A stretch of DNA of 57,230 nt from Prevotella sp. (GTDB taxonomy: Bacteria > Bacteroidota > Bacteroidia > Bacteroidales > Bacteroidaceae), in NCBI GenBank assembly GCA_016286585.1, contig JAEETC010000005.1, positions 1-57,230 on the forward strand, given 5' to 3'. Below are positions 16,963 through 26,350 of the stretch, in pieces; position 1 is the first letter of the stretch, and the number at the start of each line of letters is the position of its first letter. The notes under the pieces were generated by a model, which had not been told where the DNA came from, ran no database searches, and saw only the letters and a list, made by a program, of their open reading frames with translations. Made by a program: the position numbers and the translations under genes.

Positions 16963-18486
16963 ATGATAATTAAAGTTCTTTTGACCATCATTTTTTTGGT
17001 TGTGATGGTAGGCGTGGGAGTATACTCACGCAAACAGGCCAGTAGTGTTGACGGCTTCGTGTTGGGAGGCCGTAGTGTAGGTCCTTGGCTGACGGCTTTT
17101 GCCTTCGGTACCAGTTATTTCTCTGCCGTGGTCTTCGTAGGCTACGCCGGACAGTTCGGATGGAAATACGGTCTTTCCTCAGCGTGGATAGGTATTGGCA
17201 ACGCCATCATCGGCTCGTTGCTGGCGTGGATTATCCTGGGGCGTCGTACAAAGCTGATGACGCAGCACATCGAGTCGCGCACCATGCCCGACTTCTTTGG
17301 AACCCGATTCAGTGATCAGGGCCTTCGTGTGGTGGCTTCCGTCATCGCCTTCGTGTTCCTGATTCCCTATACCGCAGGTGTCTACAGCGGCATCTCGCGC
17401 CTTTTCGAGATGGGTTTTGATATCCCCTACGAGTATTGTGTGGTGATTATGTCCATACTCACTGCCGTCTATGTGATCATCGGCGGCTACAAGGCTACGG
17501 CCATGAACGACTTTATCCAGGGCATCATTATGCTCTTTGGCATCGTCGCCGTCATCCTCGCTGTGCTGAATGCACAGGGTGGCTTGGTTACGGCTGTCGA
17601 CAAACTCGCACAGATCCCCTCCGATGCCGATCCTAATGTGAATGGTGGCTTTGCTTCGTGGTTCGGTCCTGATCCCTGGGGACTGTTGGGTGTGGTGATC
17701 CTTACCTCACTTGGTACGATGGGATTGCCCCAGATGGTGGGTAAGTTCTACTCCATCACCGACGAGAGTGCCATCAAGCGTGGTACTGTCATTTCCACCA
17801 TCTTCGCCTTTATCGTGGCTGGCGGCTGTTACTTCCTCGGAGGCTTCGGACGTCTTTACGATCCCGTCATCAACGAGGCAACGGGCAAGATTGCCTTCGA
17901 CTCGATCGTGCCTGCCATGCTCGTCACACTGCCTGATGTGCTCATCGCCCTCGTGGTGCTGCTAGTGCTGAGTGCCTCAATGTCGACATTGGCCTCGCTG
18001 GTGCTGACATCCAGTTCGACGATGACACTCGACCTCATCTATCGCGACAAGAAGTCCCTGCCCGGTGAGGTGGAGGAAGGTACCATCGACGATATCGTGG
18101 CTGAGAAGATTGAGCGTCGTAAGGTGGTGGTGATGCGTGTGCTGATCATGTTCTTCATCGTCATCTCGCTGCTCATCGCCCTTAACCCGCCGACGTTTAT
18201 CGCCCAACTCATGGGTATCTCTTGGGGTGCACTTGCCGGAGCCTTCCTCGCACCGTTTATGCTTGGTCTCTACTGGCGTGGTGTCACCACTGTCTCCGTT
18301 TGGGCCTGCTTCGCCTGGGGCGTGGGTCTCACGGTGATCAATATGCTTGCCGGCAACCCCATCAACCCCATCAACTGTGGTGCCATCGCGATGGTCGGCG
18401 GCTTCCCCGTCGTCTGGCTCGTGAGTCTCTTCACGAAGAAGCTCCCCAAGCAGACCGTCGACACCATCTTCGAGTGCTATAAGTAA
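16963..18486 (+). CDS. Sodium:solute symporter (SSS family)
   Basis: A 507-residue protein with about 13 membrane helices starting with the N-terminal helix IIKVLLTIIFLVVMVGVGVYS. SSS features are the VDGFVLGGRSVGPWLTAFAFGTSYFSAVVFVGYAG segment, GGYKATAMNDFIQGIIMLFG (characteristic TMx region), and TSLGTMGLPQMVGKFYSI. Transports an organic solute with Na+; substrate not identifiable, though sugars, nucleosides, sialic acid and pantothenate are all known in the family. It follows the porin by 11 bases, so the pair probably moves one solute across both membranes. Confidence 0.92.
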   Translation: MIIKVLLTIIFLVVMVGVGVYSRKQASSVDGFVLGGRSVGPWLTAFAFGTSYFSAVVFVGYAGQFGWKYGLSSAWIGIGNAIIGSLLAWIILGRRTKLMTQHIESRTMPDFFGTRFSDQGLRVVASVIAFVFLIPYTAGVYSGISRLFEMGFDIPYEYCVVIMSILTAVYVIIGGYKATAMNDFIQGIIMLFGIVAVILAVLNAQGGLVTAVDKLAQIPSDADPNVNGGFASWFGPDPWGLLGVVILTSLGTMGLPQMVGKFYSITDESAIKRGTVISTIFAFIVAGGCYFLGGFGRLYDPVINEATGKIAFDSIVPAMLVTLPDVLIALVVLLVLSASMSTLASLVLTSSSTMTLDLIYRDKKSLPGEVEEGTIDDIVAEKIERRKVVVMRVLIMFFIVISLLIALNPPTFIAQLMGISWGALAGAFLAPFMLGLYWRGVTTVSVWACFAWGVGLTVINMLAGNPINPINCGAIAMVGGFPVVWLVSLFTKKLPKQTVDTIFECYK

Positions 18487-18489
18487 GTT

Positions 18490-18524
18490 TGCAACTGAGT
18501 TGCACGGAATGTGCCGTACCTTTG
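18490..18524 (+). promoter_or_regulatory. -7 element and palindromic operator before the zinc-type P-type ATPase
   Basis: TACCTTTG (18517-18524) is a -7 box 30 bases before the ATG. Just upstream is a perfect 7-1-7 palindrome, TGCAACT-G-AGTTGCA (18490-18504), covering the expected -33 area, where no clear TTTG sits at normal spacing. A 15-bp palindrome of this form fits Fur/Zur- or ArsR-type regulators, consistent with metal control; the regulator itself is not in the window. Confidence 0.6.
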
Positions 18525-18554
18525 CAGTCGAAAACGAATTAATAATGCAAAGAT

Positions 18555-20528
18555 ATGGCACATTTACATGAACATCATCACGACGAGTGCTGCTCCCATG
18601 AGCACCATCACGACCACGAAGGTCATGAGCATCACCATCACGAGCACTCCCTGAAGAAACAGCTCTGGCTCATCATTGCAACCGTCATCCTCCTGATTGT
18701 CGCCATCCTCATCGAGCGCAGCCCCAATCTTCAATCTTCAATTTTCAATTTTCAATTAAGCAACTTCCAGTTGCTTCTCGTCTACCTCGTACCTTATTTA
18801 TTAATAGGACATGAGACTCTTCACGAGGCGTGGGAAGGTATCATCCACGGCGATGCCTTCAACGAACACTTTCTCATGTCCGTCGCCACGATTGGCGCTC
18901 TCTGTATTGGTTTCCTCCCTGGAGCAGAGACGCAGTATCCCGAGGCCGTCTTCGTGATGCTTTTCTTCCAGGTCGGTGAACTCTTCGAGGGTTATGCCGA
19001 GGGCAAGAGTCGCGACAGCATCGCCCACCTGATGGACATTCGTCCTGATGTGGCGCATGTGGGGGATACTGATGTCAGTCCCGAGGATGTTGCCGTGGGT
19101 TCAGTCATTGTGATCCGTCCTGGTGAGAAGGTGCCTCTTGATGGTGTAATCATTGAAGGCACAAGTGCCCTGAACACCGTCGCCCTGACGGGAGAGTCGT
19201 TACCTCGCGATGTAAATGTGGGCGACGAGGTTATCTCTGGCTGTGTCAATCTCTCTGGCATGCTGAGGGTGCGCACCACGAAGGCCTTCGGCGAGAGCAC
19301 CGTTTCAAAGATCATCAGTCTGGTGGAGCATGCCGGCGAGCGCAAGTCACAGAGCGAGACCTTCATCACCCGCTTTGCCCGTGTTTATACACCCATCGTG
19401 GTCTTCGCCGCCCTCGCCCTTGCCGTCATCCCCACGCTCTTTGGTGGAAACTTCTCTACATGGTTCTACCGCGCCCTGATGTTCCTCGTCGTCTCCTGTC
19501 CCTGCGCCTTGGTCATTAGTGTGCCATTGACGTTCTTCGGAGGCATCGGCGGTGCCTCGCGCAAGGGTATCCTTATCAAAGGCGCCAACTATATGGATGT
19601 CCTGTCGAAGGTCGATACCGTTGTCTTCGATAAGACGGGTACGCTTACTCATGGACAGTTTGCCGTTACTGCCGTCCATCCCTCCACCTTTAACGAACAT
19701 CAGCTCTTGCATCTTGCCGCTCATGTCGAGCACTTCTCCACCCATCCCATCGGAGCTGCCTTGCGCGATGCCTTCCCTGATGAGGCTACCGATGGTTGTC
19801 TGGTCTCTGACGTCGAGGAGATTGCCGGTCACGGCATCCGTGCGAAGGTGGGAGATAAGGTGGTCTGTGTGGGTAATGCGAAGATGATGGACGTTGTGGG
19901 TGCCACGTCGCAAGACTGTCCCTTATGTGAACACGGTCATCAATCCCTTGCGGGTACCATTATCCATGTGGCGGTAGATGGCAAGTATGCTGGTCATATC
20001 GTCATCAACGACCAAATCAAGTCCGACAGTGCCGAGGCCATCGCCGCCCTGAAGTCTCTCGGTGTCAACCGTACCGTCATGCTCACCGGCGACCGCAAGG
20101 AGGTGGCCGCTCATGTCGCCGGGACCCTCGGCCTCTCCGAGTACCACGCCGAGCTTCTGCCTGCCGACAAGGTGGCTCAGGTAGAGCCGTTGAAGAATTT
20201 TGCCTTCGTCGGCGACGGCATCAACGATGCGCCTGTCTTGGCCCGTGCCGATGTCGGCATCGCCATGGGCGGTTTGGGAAGCGACGCTGCCATCGAGGCT
20301 GCCGACGTGGTGCTGATGGACGACAAACCCTCGAAGATCGCCCTCGCCATCCGTATCGCCCGCCGCACGCTGGCCATTGCCCGCCAGAACGTGGTCTTCG
20401 CCATCGGCGTGAAAGTGGCTGTACTCATCCTCGCCACCTTCGGTCTCGCCACGATGTGGCTTGCCGTCTTTGCCGATGTAGGTGTCACCGTCCTCGCCGT
20501 CCTGAATGCGATGCGCGCACTTCGTTGA
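18555..20528 (+). CDS. Zn2+/Cd2+-type heavy-metal P1B ATPase with His-rich N terminus
   Basis: A 657-residue inner-membrane exporter. Instead of an HMA domain the N terminus is a His/Cys-rich metal-binding tail ([19 protein letters not shown]). P-type motifs are complete: TGES (phosphatase), CPC in SCPCALVIS (about residue 315), DKTGTLTHG with the phosphorylated Asp at about 359, HP in [14 protein letters not shown] and [21 protein letters not shown] 7-bp repeat tract (18725-18759) is read in frame as [10 protein letters not shown] in the loop between the first helices, so it adds about 11 residues there. A palindromic operator overlaps the promoter. Likely confers resistance to zinc, cadmium or lead. 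Confidence 0.93.
   Translation: MAHLHEHHHDECCSHEHHHDHEGHEHHHHEHSLKKQLWLIIATVILLIVAILIERSPNLQSSIFNFQLSNFQLLLVYLVPYLLIGHETLHEAWEGIIHGDAFNEHFLMSVATIGALCIGFLPGAETQYPEAVFVMLFFQVGELFEGYAEGKSRDSIAHLMDIRPDVAHVGDTDVSPEDVAVGSVIVIRPGEKVPLDGVIIEGTSALNTVALTGESLPRDVNVGDEVISGCVNLSGMLRVRTTKAFGESTVSKIISLVEHAGERKSQSETFITRFARVYTPIVVFAALALAVIPTLFGGNFSTWFYRALMFLVVSCPCALVISVPLTFFGGIGGASRKGILIKGANYMDVLSKVDTVVFDKTGTLTHGQFAVTAVHPSTFNEHQLLHLAAHVEHFSTHPIGAALRDAFPDEATDGCLVSDVEEIAGHGIRAKVGDKVVCVGNAKMMDVVGATSQDCPLCEHGHQSLAGTIIHVAVDGKYAGHIVINDQIKSDSAEAIAALKSLGVNRTVMLTGDRKEVAAHVAGTLGLSEYHAELLPADKVAQVEPLKNFAFVGDGINDAPVLARADVGIAMGGLGSDAAIEAADVVLMDDKPSKIALAIRIARRTLAIARQNVVFAIGVKVAVLILATFGLATMWLAVFADVGVTVLAVLNAMRALR
18725..18759. 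repeat. 7-bp tandem repeat inside the P-type ATPase gene
   Basis: Five units: CAATCTT, CAATCTT, CAATTTT, CAATTTT, CAATTAA. Read in frame as [11 protein letters not shown] between the first two membrane helices. A small perfect hairpin GCAACT-TCC-AGTTGC (18760-18774) follows at once. Confidence 0.85.
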
Positions 20529-20549
20529 GTGAAGAAAGCTGCAAAAAAG

Positions 20550-20580
20550 TTTGTAGTCTTGAAAAATTGTTGTATCTTTG
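20550..20580 (+). promoter_or_regulatory. Promoter of the AsmA-like gene
   Basis: TTTG 20550-20553, 19 bases, TATCTTTG 20573-20580. It places transcription start around 20587 and rules out any start codon upstream, including the GTG at 20456 inside the ATPase gene. Confidence 0.85.
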
Positions 20581-20605
20581 TCCGCACAATCATGGATTGA
20601 ACGAT

Positions 20606-22450
20606 ATGACATTCAGAAAGGCTCTTTTTTCCACGATTAAGTTGCTGGCCGCCGTAGTGGTCGTGCTGCTGTTGCTGACGGTATTCCTCTGCAACAGCAG
20701 TTTCGTGCAGAATAAGATGATAGGATTTGCAGCCGAGGCCATTAAGAAAGAACTTCATGCTGAGGTGCAGATAGGCAGCATAGGACTTAACCTGTTGGGA
20801 CAGCGTGCATCTGTCAACGACGTGGTGATTAAGGATCAGCAAAATCGCGACATGCTGAGAGTGAAGGAGATAAGGGCCAACCTGCGTCTGTTGCCTCTAC
20901 TGCGTGGCCGGGTTCTGCTTAAAGAGCTCAGTGTGAGCGATGTTGATGTGCTGGTGGTACAGCCAGAAGATGGACCCGCAAACTACCAGTTCATCCTTGA
21001 TGCAACCAAGAAGGACAAGAAGAACAAGAAAAAGAAGAGCACAGCCTTTCAGCTGGACTTGAGACACGCGCTGCTGAAGCACCTCAACGTCAAATATAAC
21101 GATGAGGACTTCCAACTTGATCAGGCCATCTACAGCTACTGGCGAGGGAAGCACAAACTGACAGTCCATCATCTTCAGACGGATGTGACGAAACAGATGA
21201 AGAAAGACACGATTGACTGGCACTTCGACACGGGTATGGTGACTGCCACATTGGATGATGACGGAAATAAACGTGTTGACATAAAGGGCTTGAAGGTCAT
21301 CAGCGACAACCATAAGCCCCGTCGTAATACGAACAGGCCCTATCGTGGTGCCTACGACAGGGGACATCTGGATATGACTGCCGACATGGGCATCGACATA
21401 CTGCACTATGGGAAAGACACGTTGAGTGCACGACTCACCAACTGCTGTGTCATGGATACGGTGACAGGCATAGACTTCAAAGATGTGACGGCAGATATTT
21501 CTGTCCGTGGCAAGCGGGTACATCTGTCAGACCTCATGATTCAGCAGGCATCCACAAAGATTAATGTGGCTGCGGGCGATATCATGTTACCCGACAAGAA
21601 GAAGGGAACATCATTGCAATATCGTGCCGACTGTATCACTGCCCGTGTCATGCTAAAGGATATCTCACAGCCTTTCGCACCTGTGCTAAAGAAGTTCTCT
21701 ATCCCTCTGAATCTGAGAGTAAGCCTTAGCGGGACGAATAAGGGGATGACATTCCGTGGCGTACATGTGAACACAGATGACATGAAATTCGTTGTCAACG
21801 CCACAGGCATCATGCGCGATCTGGACAAAGGCCGTGATTTCGCACTCCATTTCGACGTTCACGACATGGTGGCCAAGCCCGGTATCAAGGACAAGATCAT
21901 CAACCAGTTCACGGTGAAGAAATACATGATGTATCAGGTCTATGCGTTGGGTGTCATCAAATATCATGGCAGCTTCGACATCCTTTGGCGGAAAGAACAG
22001 TTCAGGGGTCTTCTCAATACAGAGAAGGGCGATATCGACTTCGATTTCCAACTTGACGGAAACACCAAATATCTTACGGGCCGTGCCAGTTCCAACATGC
22101 TGAAATTAGGTGAGCTCTTCGATCTGAAGAGAATCGGCACTATCGACTGTTCGGCCACCTTCAGTATCGACTATTCGAAGCAGCGCACTGCAGAAATACG
22201 TAAAGAGAAGGGCGGCAAACTGCCTATCGGTAAGGTGACGGCTGACATCCGCCAGGTGGAATACAGAAAGATCACGCTCAAGAATATCATGACCAACATC
22301 GATAGCGACGGTGCTGTGGCTAAAGGTGACGTCACCATAAAGGGCAGTATGACAGACCTGATGCTTGAGTTCTCCTTCACCAACACCACCGAGATGCACA
22401 AGATGAAGGTAAAACCCAGGCTCAAGTTCCGCAAGATGTTTAGAGATTGA
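20606..22450 (+). CDS. AsmA/TamB-like envelope protein
   Basis: A 614-residue protein starting MTFRKALFSTIKLLAAVVVV, a signal-anchor helix. Then comes the AsmA/TamB-type start FCNSSFVQNKMIGFAAEAIKKELHAEVQIGSIGLNLLGQ, with repeated VNDVVIKDQQ and LKELSVSDVDVLVVQ strands. Lys-rich linker KKDKKNKKKKS at about residue 155. The remainder is beta-strand-rich, as in the hydrophobic-groove proteins that bridge inner and outer membranes and move phospholipid. It is far shorter than the about 1500-residue TamB of these bacteria, so it is a separate, smaller paralogue. An extended upstream frame overlapping the ATPase gene is ruled out by the promoter. Confidence 0.7.
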   Translation: MTFRKALFSTIKLLAAVVVVLLLLTVFLCNSSFVQNKMIGFAAEAIKKELHAEVQIGSIGLNLLGQRASVNDVVIKDQQNRDMLRVKEIRANLRLLPLLRGRVLLKELSVSDVDVLVVQPEDGPANYQFILDATKKDKKNKKKKSTAFQLDLRHALLKHLNVKYNDEDFQLDQAIYSYWRGKHKLTVHHLQTDVTKQMKKDTIDWHFDTGMVTATLDDDGNKRVDIKGLKVISDNHKPRRNTNRPYRGAYDRGHLDMTADMGIDILHYGKDTLSARLTNCCVMDTVTGIDFKDVTADISVRGKRVHLSDLMIQQASTKINVAAGDIMLPDKKKGTSLQYRADCITARVMLKDISQPFAPVLKKFSIPLNLRVSLSGTNKGMTFRGVHVNTDDMKFVVNATGIMRDLDKGRDFALHFDVHDMVAKPGIKDKIINQFTVKKYMMYQVYALGVIKYHGSFDILWRKEQFRGLLNTEKGDIDFDFQLDGNTKYLTGRASSNMLKLGELFDLKRIGTIDCSATFSIDYSKQRTAEIRKEKGGKLPIGKVTADIRQVEYRKITLKNIMTNIDSDGAVAKGDVTIKGSMTDLMLEFSFTNTTEMHKMKVKPRLKFRKMFRD

Positions 22451-22460
22451 ATGTCAGTAA

Positions 22461-22492
22461 AAAGCCGGACGCTTCACGTAGCATCCGGCTTT
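22461..22492. terminator. Bidirectional terminator between the AsmA-like and primase-like genes
   Basis: Arms AAAGCCGGACGC (22461-22472) and GCATCCGGCTTT (22481-22492) pair with one mismatch around an 8-base loop, with an A-run on the left that becomes a U-run for the minus-strand transcript. It lies between two convergent stops. Confidence 0.85.
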
Positions 22493-22500
22493 GCAATTGT

Positions 22501-24666
22501 TTAGCAGCTCTTGCGCCAGAGGTTGGGGCCGATCTTCTCGATGAGGCCTTCCTTCATCCAGCGGTAGATGATGGTCTTTACCACAGGTGACTCGTTGTTC
22601 GCCAGGCGCAGTGCCACAAGGTCTTCTTTCGTAAACTCTTTGGGGAGGACATCGAGATAACGGACGTTACCCTTGGCAGCCTGCGTGCTTAGAGTGCCGT
22701 TGTGGATTGCATCGATCCTGTCGCCATAGATCTGCAGCTGATAGTAGAGACAGCGCTCTGCAAACCAAAGGGCGAACTTGATGGCGCGCTCCGTCTCCTG
22801 ACGACCTTCAAGCAGATAGGCGATGATGCCAGCACGGAAGCCGTTGAGGGCTGCTCGACGACGGAACACATCGAGTGAGTATCGCAGCGTCTGCAGAAAC
22901 TCCTGACGCTTCCCTTCGTCCCATTCCTCGATGGCCTTGTTGATGAGAGGCAGATCCACCTCGCCCTCTTCATCCATTAGACAGAGGCACTGACGCTTCA
23001 CTTTCTCTTCCTCTTCTTTTGTCCAAGGAACAAACTGTGGCATCTTGGCACCCACCATATCGGGCAGAATCACAGGCGTCACTCGGCTCACCAAGCCGCT
23101 CTCAGCATCAGCGAAGAAAGCTCGACATTTGTTGGGCGTGCCACACATCACCATATTGTAATAGAGGGTGACCTTGCCAGAGAACGAGTCTTTTGAGACA
23201 CGATGCTGGCCCCAAGGCTTGTTATCGTATGCCAGTCGGAACAGGTCGTTCTTCTGTGTCCACGCACCACCCTTGTTGTTCTTCAGCACCGTCTCAATCT
23301 CAGGAGCATAGGTGAAGAGATGCTTGCCCTTGGCATAGAGGGCTCGCTCCAAGAAGGCCGTCACACCGATATTTGGCTCGATGATACGGATGTTGGAACA
23401 AGGATTCTCCACCTCTTTGCCATCTTTCTTGGCCAGCGAGTAGGCTATCTCCTTCTGCCATTCCACCTCGTCCTGCTTGATGATGGGATCCATCAGCAGC
23501 GCCATCTCGTCATCGACGAACGACTTACCTGTAGCCTGAGGCGCCTCGATGTCGACGATGAAACTGGCAGAATTCAGTTTGCCGTCGCGATAACGAGCTC
23601 GTACACTAGTAGCCAACGTGCCCAGCATAGGCATTGCTGCTATCAGCGTGGCCTCTTTGAACTCCTCAGGAGCGTGGTCGGAGAGATCCTGAAGGATGCC
23701 AGGCAGCTCATTATTCACAGGAGCGACAAGCGATTCTTCCTCATTCTCAGGGTTCTCTTCCTTCGCAGTGTCCAACGATGCGAGCACCTCTTTCATCTGC
23801 GAGGGCATATCCGTAGGACGGACACTCGCGACGGCACTCTTGATGGTAGAGATAACCTCGTGGTCAGAGAGTCCCCAGTGGGGCAGAATAGCGAAGAGCT
23901 TCTGTTCGTCGAAGTCGCAGATGAAGCGCAGATAACGGCTCATGGTGTAGAGGGCCGTGTTGCGCTCACCTTCAGCAGGTGCATCGCCATAACCCAGTTT
24001 CCAGAGCAAGGCCTGCACGATCTTCTCGTAGGCGATTCCCTTGTAATTTAGAGGTGAGAGGTCAGAGGTGAGAAGTGAGAGATGTGTCTTTTCAACCTCC
24101 GTCTGCACCACCTTATTAATAATAGGTGTGGCATACAGCATCTTCTGCTCCTCGGTGAGAGGCTCAAAGACCACCGGATCCAACAGCTTCACATACTGCT
24201 CTGAGACCATAAAACAGCAACGGGCCAGATCTGTTACATGCGAGTCGTAACTGACACCCAGCCGACTCGCCAGCTTCTGGATGTCCTCCTCGATAGAGAG
24301 ACCAGGTGTGCGCCAAGCCCAGATGTGGGTTCCCCCACCGGCACTCTCGGCAAAGTACACGATTCGGAACTCTGCAATCAAGTTCTCCTCGCGTACCTTA
24401 TTCCAAAGAGTTTCCGTCAGCCCCTTCTCGTCGATGTCGAGGAAGAAGAGTCCTGAGGGCTGGGCATCTTCGGCTTTACGCACACCATTGGTGAAACACT
24501 CTGCAAGAGGAAGCCACACGGGCAGTTCCTTCTTGCGATCCAAATTCTTGTTCTGCTTCACGTCTGTGAGGATGTCCTCTACGTGATTCTCCGCCAGCAG
24601 TTGACGGTAAGCAGCCATGCTCGCCTGGCGAGGCTTGCCGCTAAATGAATGACTAAGTGCTATCAT
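22501..24666 (-). CDS. BT4734-like / DUF3987 primase-helicase-like protein
   Basis: A 721-residue protein from the ATG at 24666; a TTG 12 bases upstream is a weaker start. N-terminal region (about 1-190) with LPVWLPLAECFTNG, GLFFLDIDEKG and YFAESAGGGTHIWAWRTPG matches the BT4734-type (VirE_N) primase-like domain. The middle (about 300-600) resembles DUF3987, with a P-loop APQATGKSF near residue 380. The C terminus looks like a winged helix (VVKTIIYRWMKEGLIEKIG). Such proteins accompany integrated elements and phage-like regions in Bacteroidetes and may prime or unwind DNA; activity is inferred. A 7-bp repeat tract (24051-24078) encodes LSLLTSDLSPL in the interdomain linker. It is downstream of the 463-residue unknown gene and of the palindrome/22-bp repeat region. 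Confidence 0.8.
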   Translation of the reverse strand: MIALSHSFSGKPRQASMAAYRQLLAENHVEDILTDVKQNKNLDRKKELPVWLPLAECFTNGVRKAEDAQPSGLFFLDIDEKGLTETLWNKVREENLIAEFRIVYFAESAGGGTHIWAWRTPGLSIEEDIQKLASRLGVSYDSHVTDLARCCFMVSEQYVKLLDPVVFEPLTEEQKMLYATPIINKVVQTEVEKTHLSLLTSDLSPLNYKGIAYEKIVQALLWKLGYGDAPAEGERNTALYTMSRYLRFICDFDEQKLFAILPHWGLSDHEVISTIKSAVASVRPTDMPSQMKEVLASLDTAKEENPENEEESLVAPVNNELPGILQDLSDHAPEEFKEATLIAAMPMLGTLATSVRARYRDGKLNSASFIVDIEAPQATGKSFVDDEMALLMDPIIKQDEVEWQKEIAYSLAKKDGKEVENPCSNIRIIEPNIGVTAFLERALYAKGKHLFTYAPEIETVLKNNKGGAWTQKNDLFRLAYDNKPWGQHRVSKDSFSGKVTLYYNMVMCGTPNKCRAFFADAESGLVSRVTPVILPDMVGAKMPQFVPWTKEEEEKVKRQCLCLMDEEGEVDLPLINKAIEEWDEGKRQEFLQTLRYSLDVFRRRAALNGFRAGIIAYLLEGRQETERAIKFALWFAERCLYYQLQIYGDRIDAIHNGTLSTQAAKGNVRYLDVLPKEFTKEDLVALRLANNESPVVKTIIYRWMKEGLIEKIGPNLWRKSC
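24051..24078. repeat. 7-bp tandem repeat inside the primase-helicase-like gene
   Basis: Four units on the + strand: GAGGTGA, GAGGTCA, GAGGTGA, GAAGTGA. In the gene frame they give LSLLTSDLSPL, in the linker between the N-terminal primase-like and central P-loop domains. Confidence 0.82.
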
Positions 24667-24687
24667 AAGCGGCTGCAAAGAAATAAG

Positions 24688-24731
24688 GGAAAAAAAGGAA
24701 ATCCAAACGGGATTTCCAAGGAAGTTTTCCC
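24688..24731. other. Stem-loop in the gap between the two minus-strand genes
   Basis: GGAAATCC (24697-24704) pairs with GGATTTCC (24710-24717) around a 5-base loop; an outer GGGAAAA (24688-24694) can pair with TTTTCCC (24725-24731). It fills most of the 65-base gap between the unknown helical gene and the primase gene, so it may attenuate or process the shared transcript. Confidence 0.5.
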
Positions 24732-26123
24732 CTAAGCCCTTTCTTTCGCCATGATAGCTGTTAACTCGTTGATTGTCTGCTGGTTAAAGTCTTCGGCTGG
24801 TGATCCGATATATTTCTTGAAGGTGTCAGATTGTTTGCCGTTGTTCAGAGATTTTCCCAAAGTGACGGATGTGTTCTGTCCGTAGAACTTATACTTTTCC
24901 TGAAGCCAGCCCACGATATGACAGAACACCTGCATGTTGAATCCTGCGTTGTGGACGCTGGTGCCGAAGTCCATTAGTTGCGAGGCGATGATGTCGTTGA
25001 GCACGATGTCATCCCAGATCTCGTCGTAGTGGTCGTAGTATTTGTCTGCCGCCAATTCCCTCAGTTTCTGTGCAACCTCGCAAACGCCTTTCTCCATCAG
25101 TCCACGTTCAGGCTCCACTGGCCCTTGCTCCTTCTCGATGGCATCCGTCTTGGCCGTGAGCCAGAGCAGACGTAGCATATCTTCATCGCTCAGGTCAGCC
25201 TCCTTCAGAGCATGGCCAAAAGCCTCGGGCGACTCCTCCATCTTCGTGTAGAGGTAGCGGTTGATGTCGAGCAGGTCTTGCTTCACCTCCTCGGCGTCCT
25301 TGCGGAGTTCCGTTTTCAGGCTACCCTTTTGTGCCAAGTGGCCGACGTGGCTATGCCAGTATTCTTTCCAAGCCTCGCTCTTCAGCAGCTCCTCCTTGGC
25401 GGCCTGGAAGATGGCGTCGACTTCGGCATCATTCTTCTTGCGAAGATCGTTGGCATCGAGGACTAATCTGACAGCCACTTGGATACTGGCCATCCCCGTG
25501 GCCATCAGTTGCTTGGAGCTGGCTGCAACCTTGCCGAGATTCTCGCCGAGATAGACTAGTGCGTCAAACAGCTCGTCGCGTTCTTTCTGCTGCTGTTCGT
25601 CGGGCTCCTCCTCTTTCACCAGCGCTTGCATCGTCTGCCAGGCATCATCGGAATCCATGTTTGGCAGATAGTTCTTCTGGTAGAGCTTACGTACCTCAGC
25701 GTTGCCATCCTGACCTGCCTCTTTGGCTTTGGGCATCATGTCGGAGAGCCGTCTCCAGACGTTTAGCGGCTGAATCGACAGTTCAGAGGTTCTGGCACTC
25801 AGCATGGCCGCAATCTCACAGTTCATGCGCTGGTCGGCCACCATCCGTTCCAGCTGTTCACAGAAGCTTTTCAGCAGCACCGCCTGCGGACGCCAGTTGA
25901 TGGCAAACATCGTGGAGAGCACATGTTGCAGGCGATTGAACACGGCCATCGCCTCTGTTCCTTCATCGTCGTAGAGTCCCTGCTCTCGTTCCTTCGTAAT
26001 CTGCTCCATGCGACTGGCTGCCACGTCCCAGTTATACGCCATGTATGCTATCAGCCCGTTTGTCTCGTGGTCGAGCGCCACCTCAAGTCGGTTTAGGTCT
26101 TTTATTTCATCCTTATTCATCAT
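24732..26123 (-). CDS. Unrecognised, mostly helical acidic protein upstream of the primase-like gene
   Basis: About 463 residues from tandem ATGs at 26123/26120; a longer GTG-started frame would run back through the promoter and is rejected. I recognise no domain. It is cytoplasmic-looking: no signal peptide or membrane helix, rich in Glu, Asp, Leu and Lys, predicted mainly alpha-helical, with a middle segment (EEEPDEQQQKERDELFDALVY) and a C-terminal NGKQSDTFKKYIGSPAEDFNQQTINELTAIM. It is the first gene of a two-gene unit with the primase-like protein. Its promoter (26154-26184) lies 27 bp from a 32-bp palindrome, so the pair is probably controlled from there. A partner or loader of the primase-helicase is one possibility, without direct support. 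Confidence 0.75.
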   Translation of the reverse strand: MMNKDEIKDLNRLEVALDHETNGLIAYMAYNWDVAASRMEQITKEREQGLYDDEGTEAMAVFNRLQHVLSTMFAINWRPQAVLLKSFCEQLERMVADQRMNCEIAAMLSARTSELSIQPLNVWRRLSDMMPKAKEAGQDGNAEVRKLYQKNYLPNMDSDDAWQTMQALVKEEEPDEQQQKERDELFDALVYLGENLGKVAASSKQLMATGMASIQVAVRLVLDANDLRKKNDAEVDAIFQAAKEELLKSEAWKEYWHSHVGHLAQKGSLKTELRKDAEEVKQDLLDINRYLYTKMEESPEAFGHALKEADLSDEDMLRLLWLTAKTDAIEKEQGPVEPERGLMEKGVCEVAQKLRELAADKYYDHYDEIWDDIVLNDIIASQLMDFGTSVHNAGFNMQVFCHIVGWLQEKYKFYGQNTSVTLGKSLNNGKQSDTFKKYIGSPAEDFNQQTINELTAIMAKERA

Positions 26124-26153
26124 AGTCGTACACCTTATTATATATATAGACGG

Positions 26154-26184
26154 CAAAGGTACAAATAAGCGAGCACAATACAAA
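26154..26184 (-). promoter_or_regulatory. Minus-strand promoter of the helical-protein/primase unit
   Basis: On the minus strand TTTG (26184-26181), 19 bases, TACCTTTG (26161-26154). Transcription would start near 26147, about 24 bases before the ATG. The left 32-bp palindrome (26211-26242) sits immediately upstream, in the position of an activator or repressor site. Confidence 0.85.
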
Positions 26185-26210
26185 ACAAAAAATGCTTTTT
26201 TCCTGGAAAT

Positions 26211-26242
26211 GGTCACACGGTCACAGCTGTGACCATGTGACC
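26211..26242. repeat. 32-bp palindrome, left copy
   Basis: Built of four 8-bp blocks GGTCACAC, GGTCACAG, CTGTGACC, ATGTGACC: two direct and two inverted half sites, giving a palindrome with one mismatch. It is the exact reverse complement of the right copy at 26490-26521. The layout suits a dimer-of-dimers DNA-binding protein. Confidence 0.9.
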
Positions 26243-26350
26243 GATAGAATCGGAATCTTAGAATATTGTAAATATATTTCGTTATATTTAGTTTTTCGGT
26301 GACAAATTTGCATCTATCTGATTTATAGCATATTAGATTCGACTATTTTA

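Noticed and set aside
20456..20605. 50-residue N-terminal extension of the AsmA-like protein
   Set aside because: It would start at a GTG inside the ATPase gene and read through a consensus promoter; MTFRKALFS at 20606 gives a normal signal anchor.
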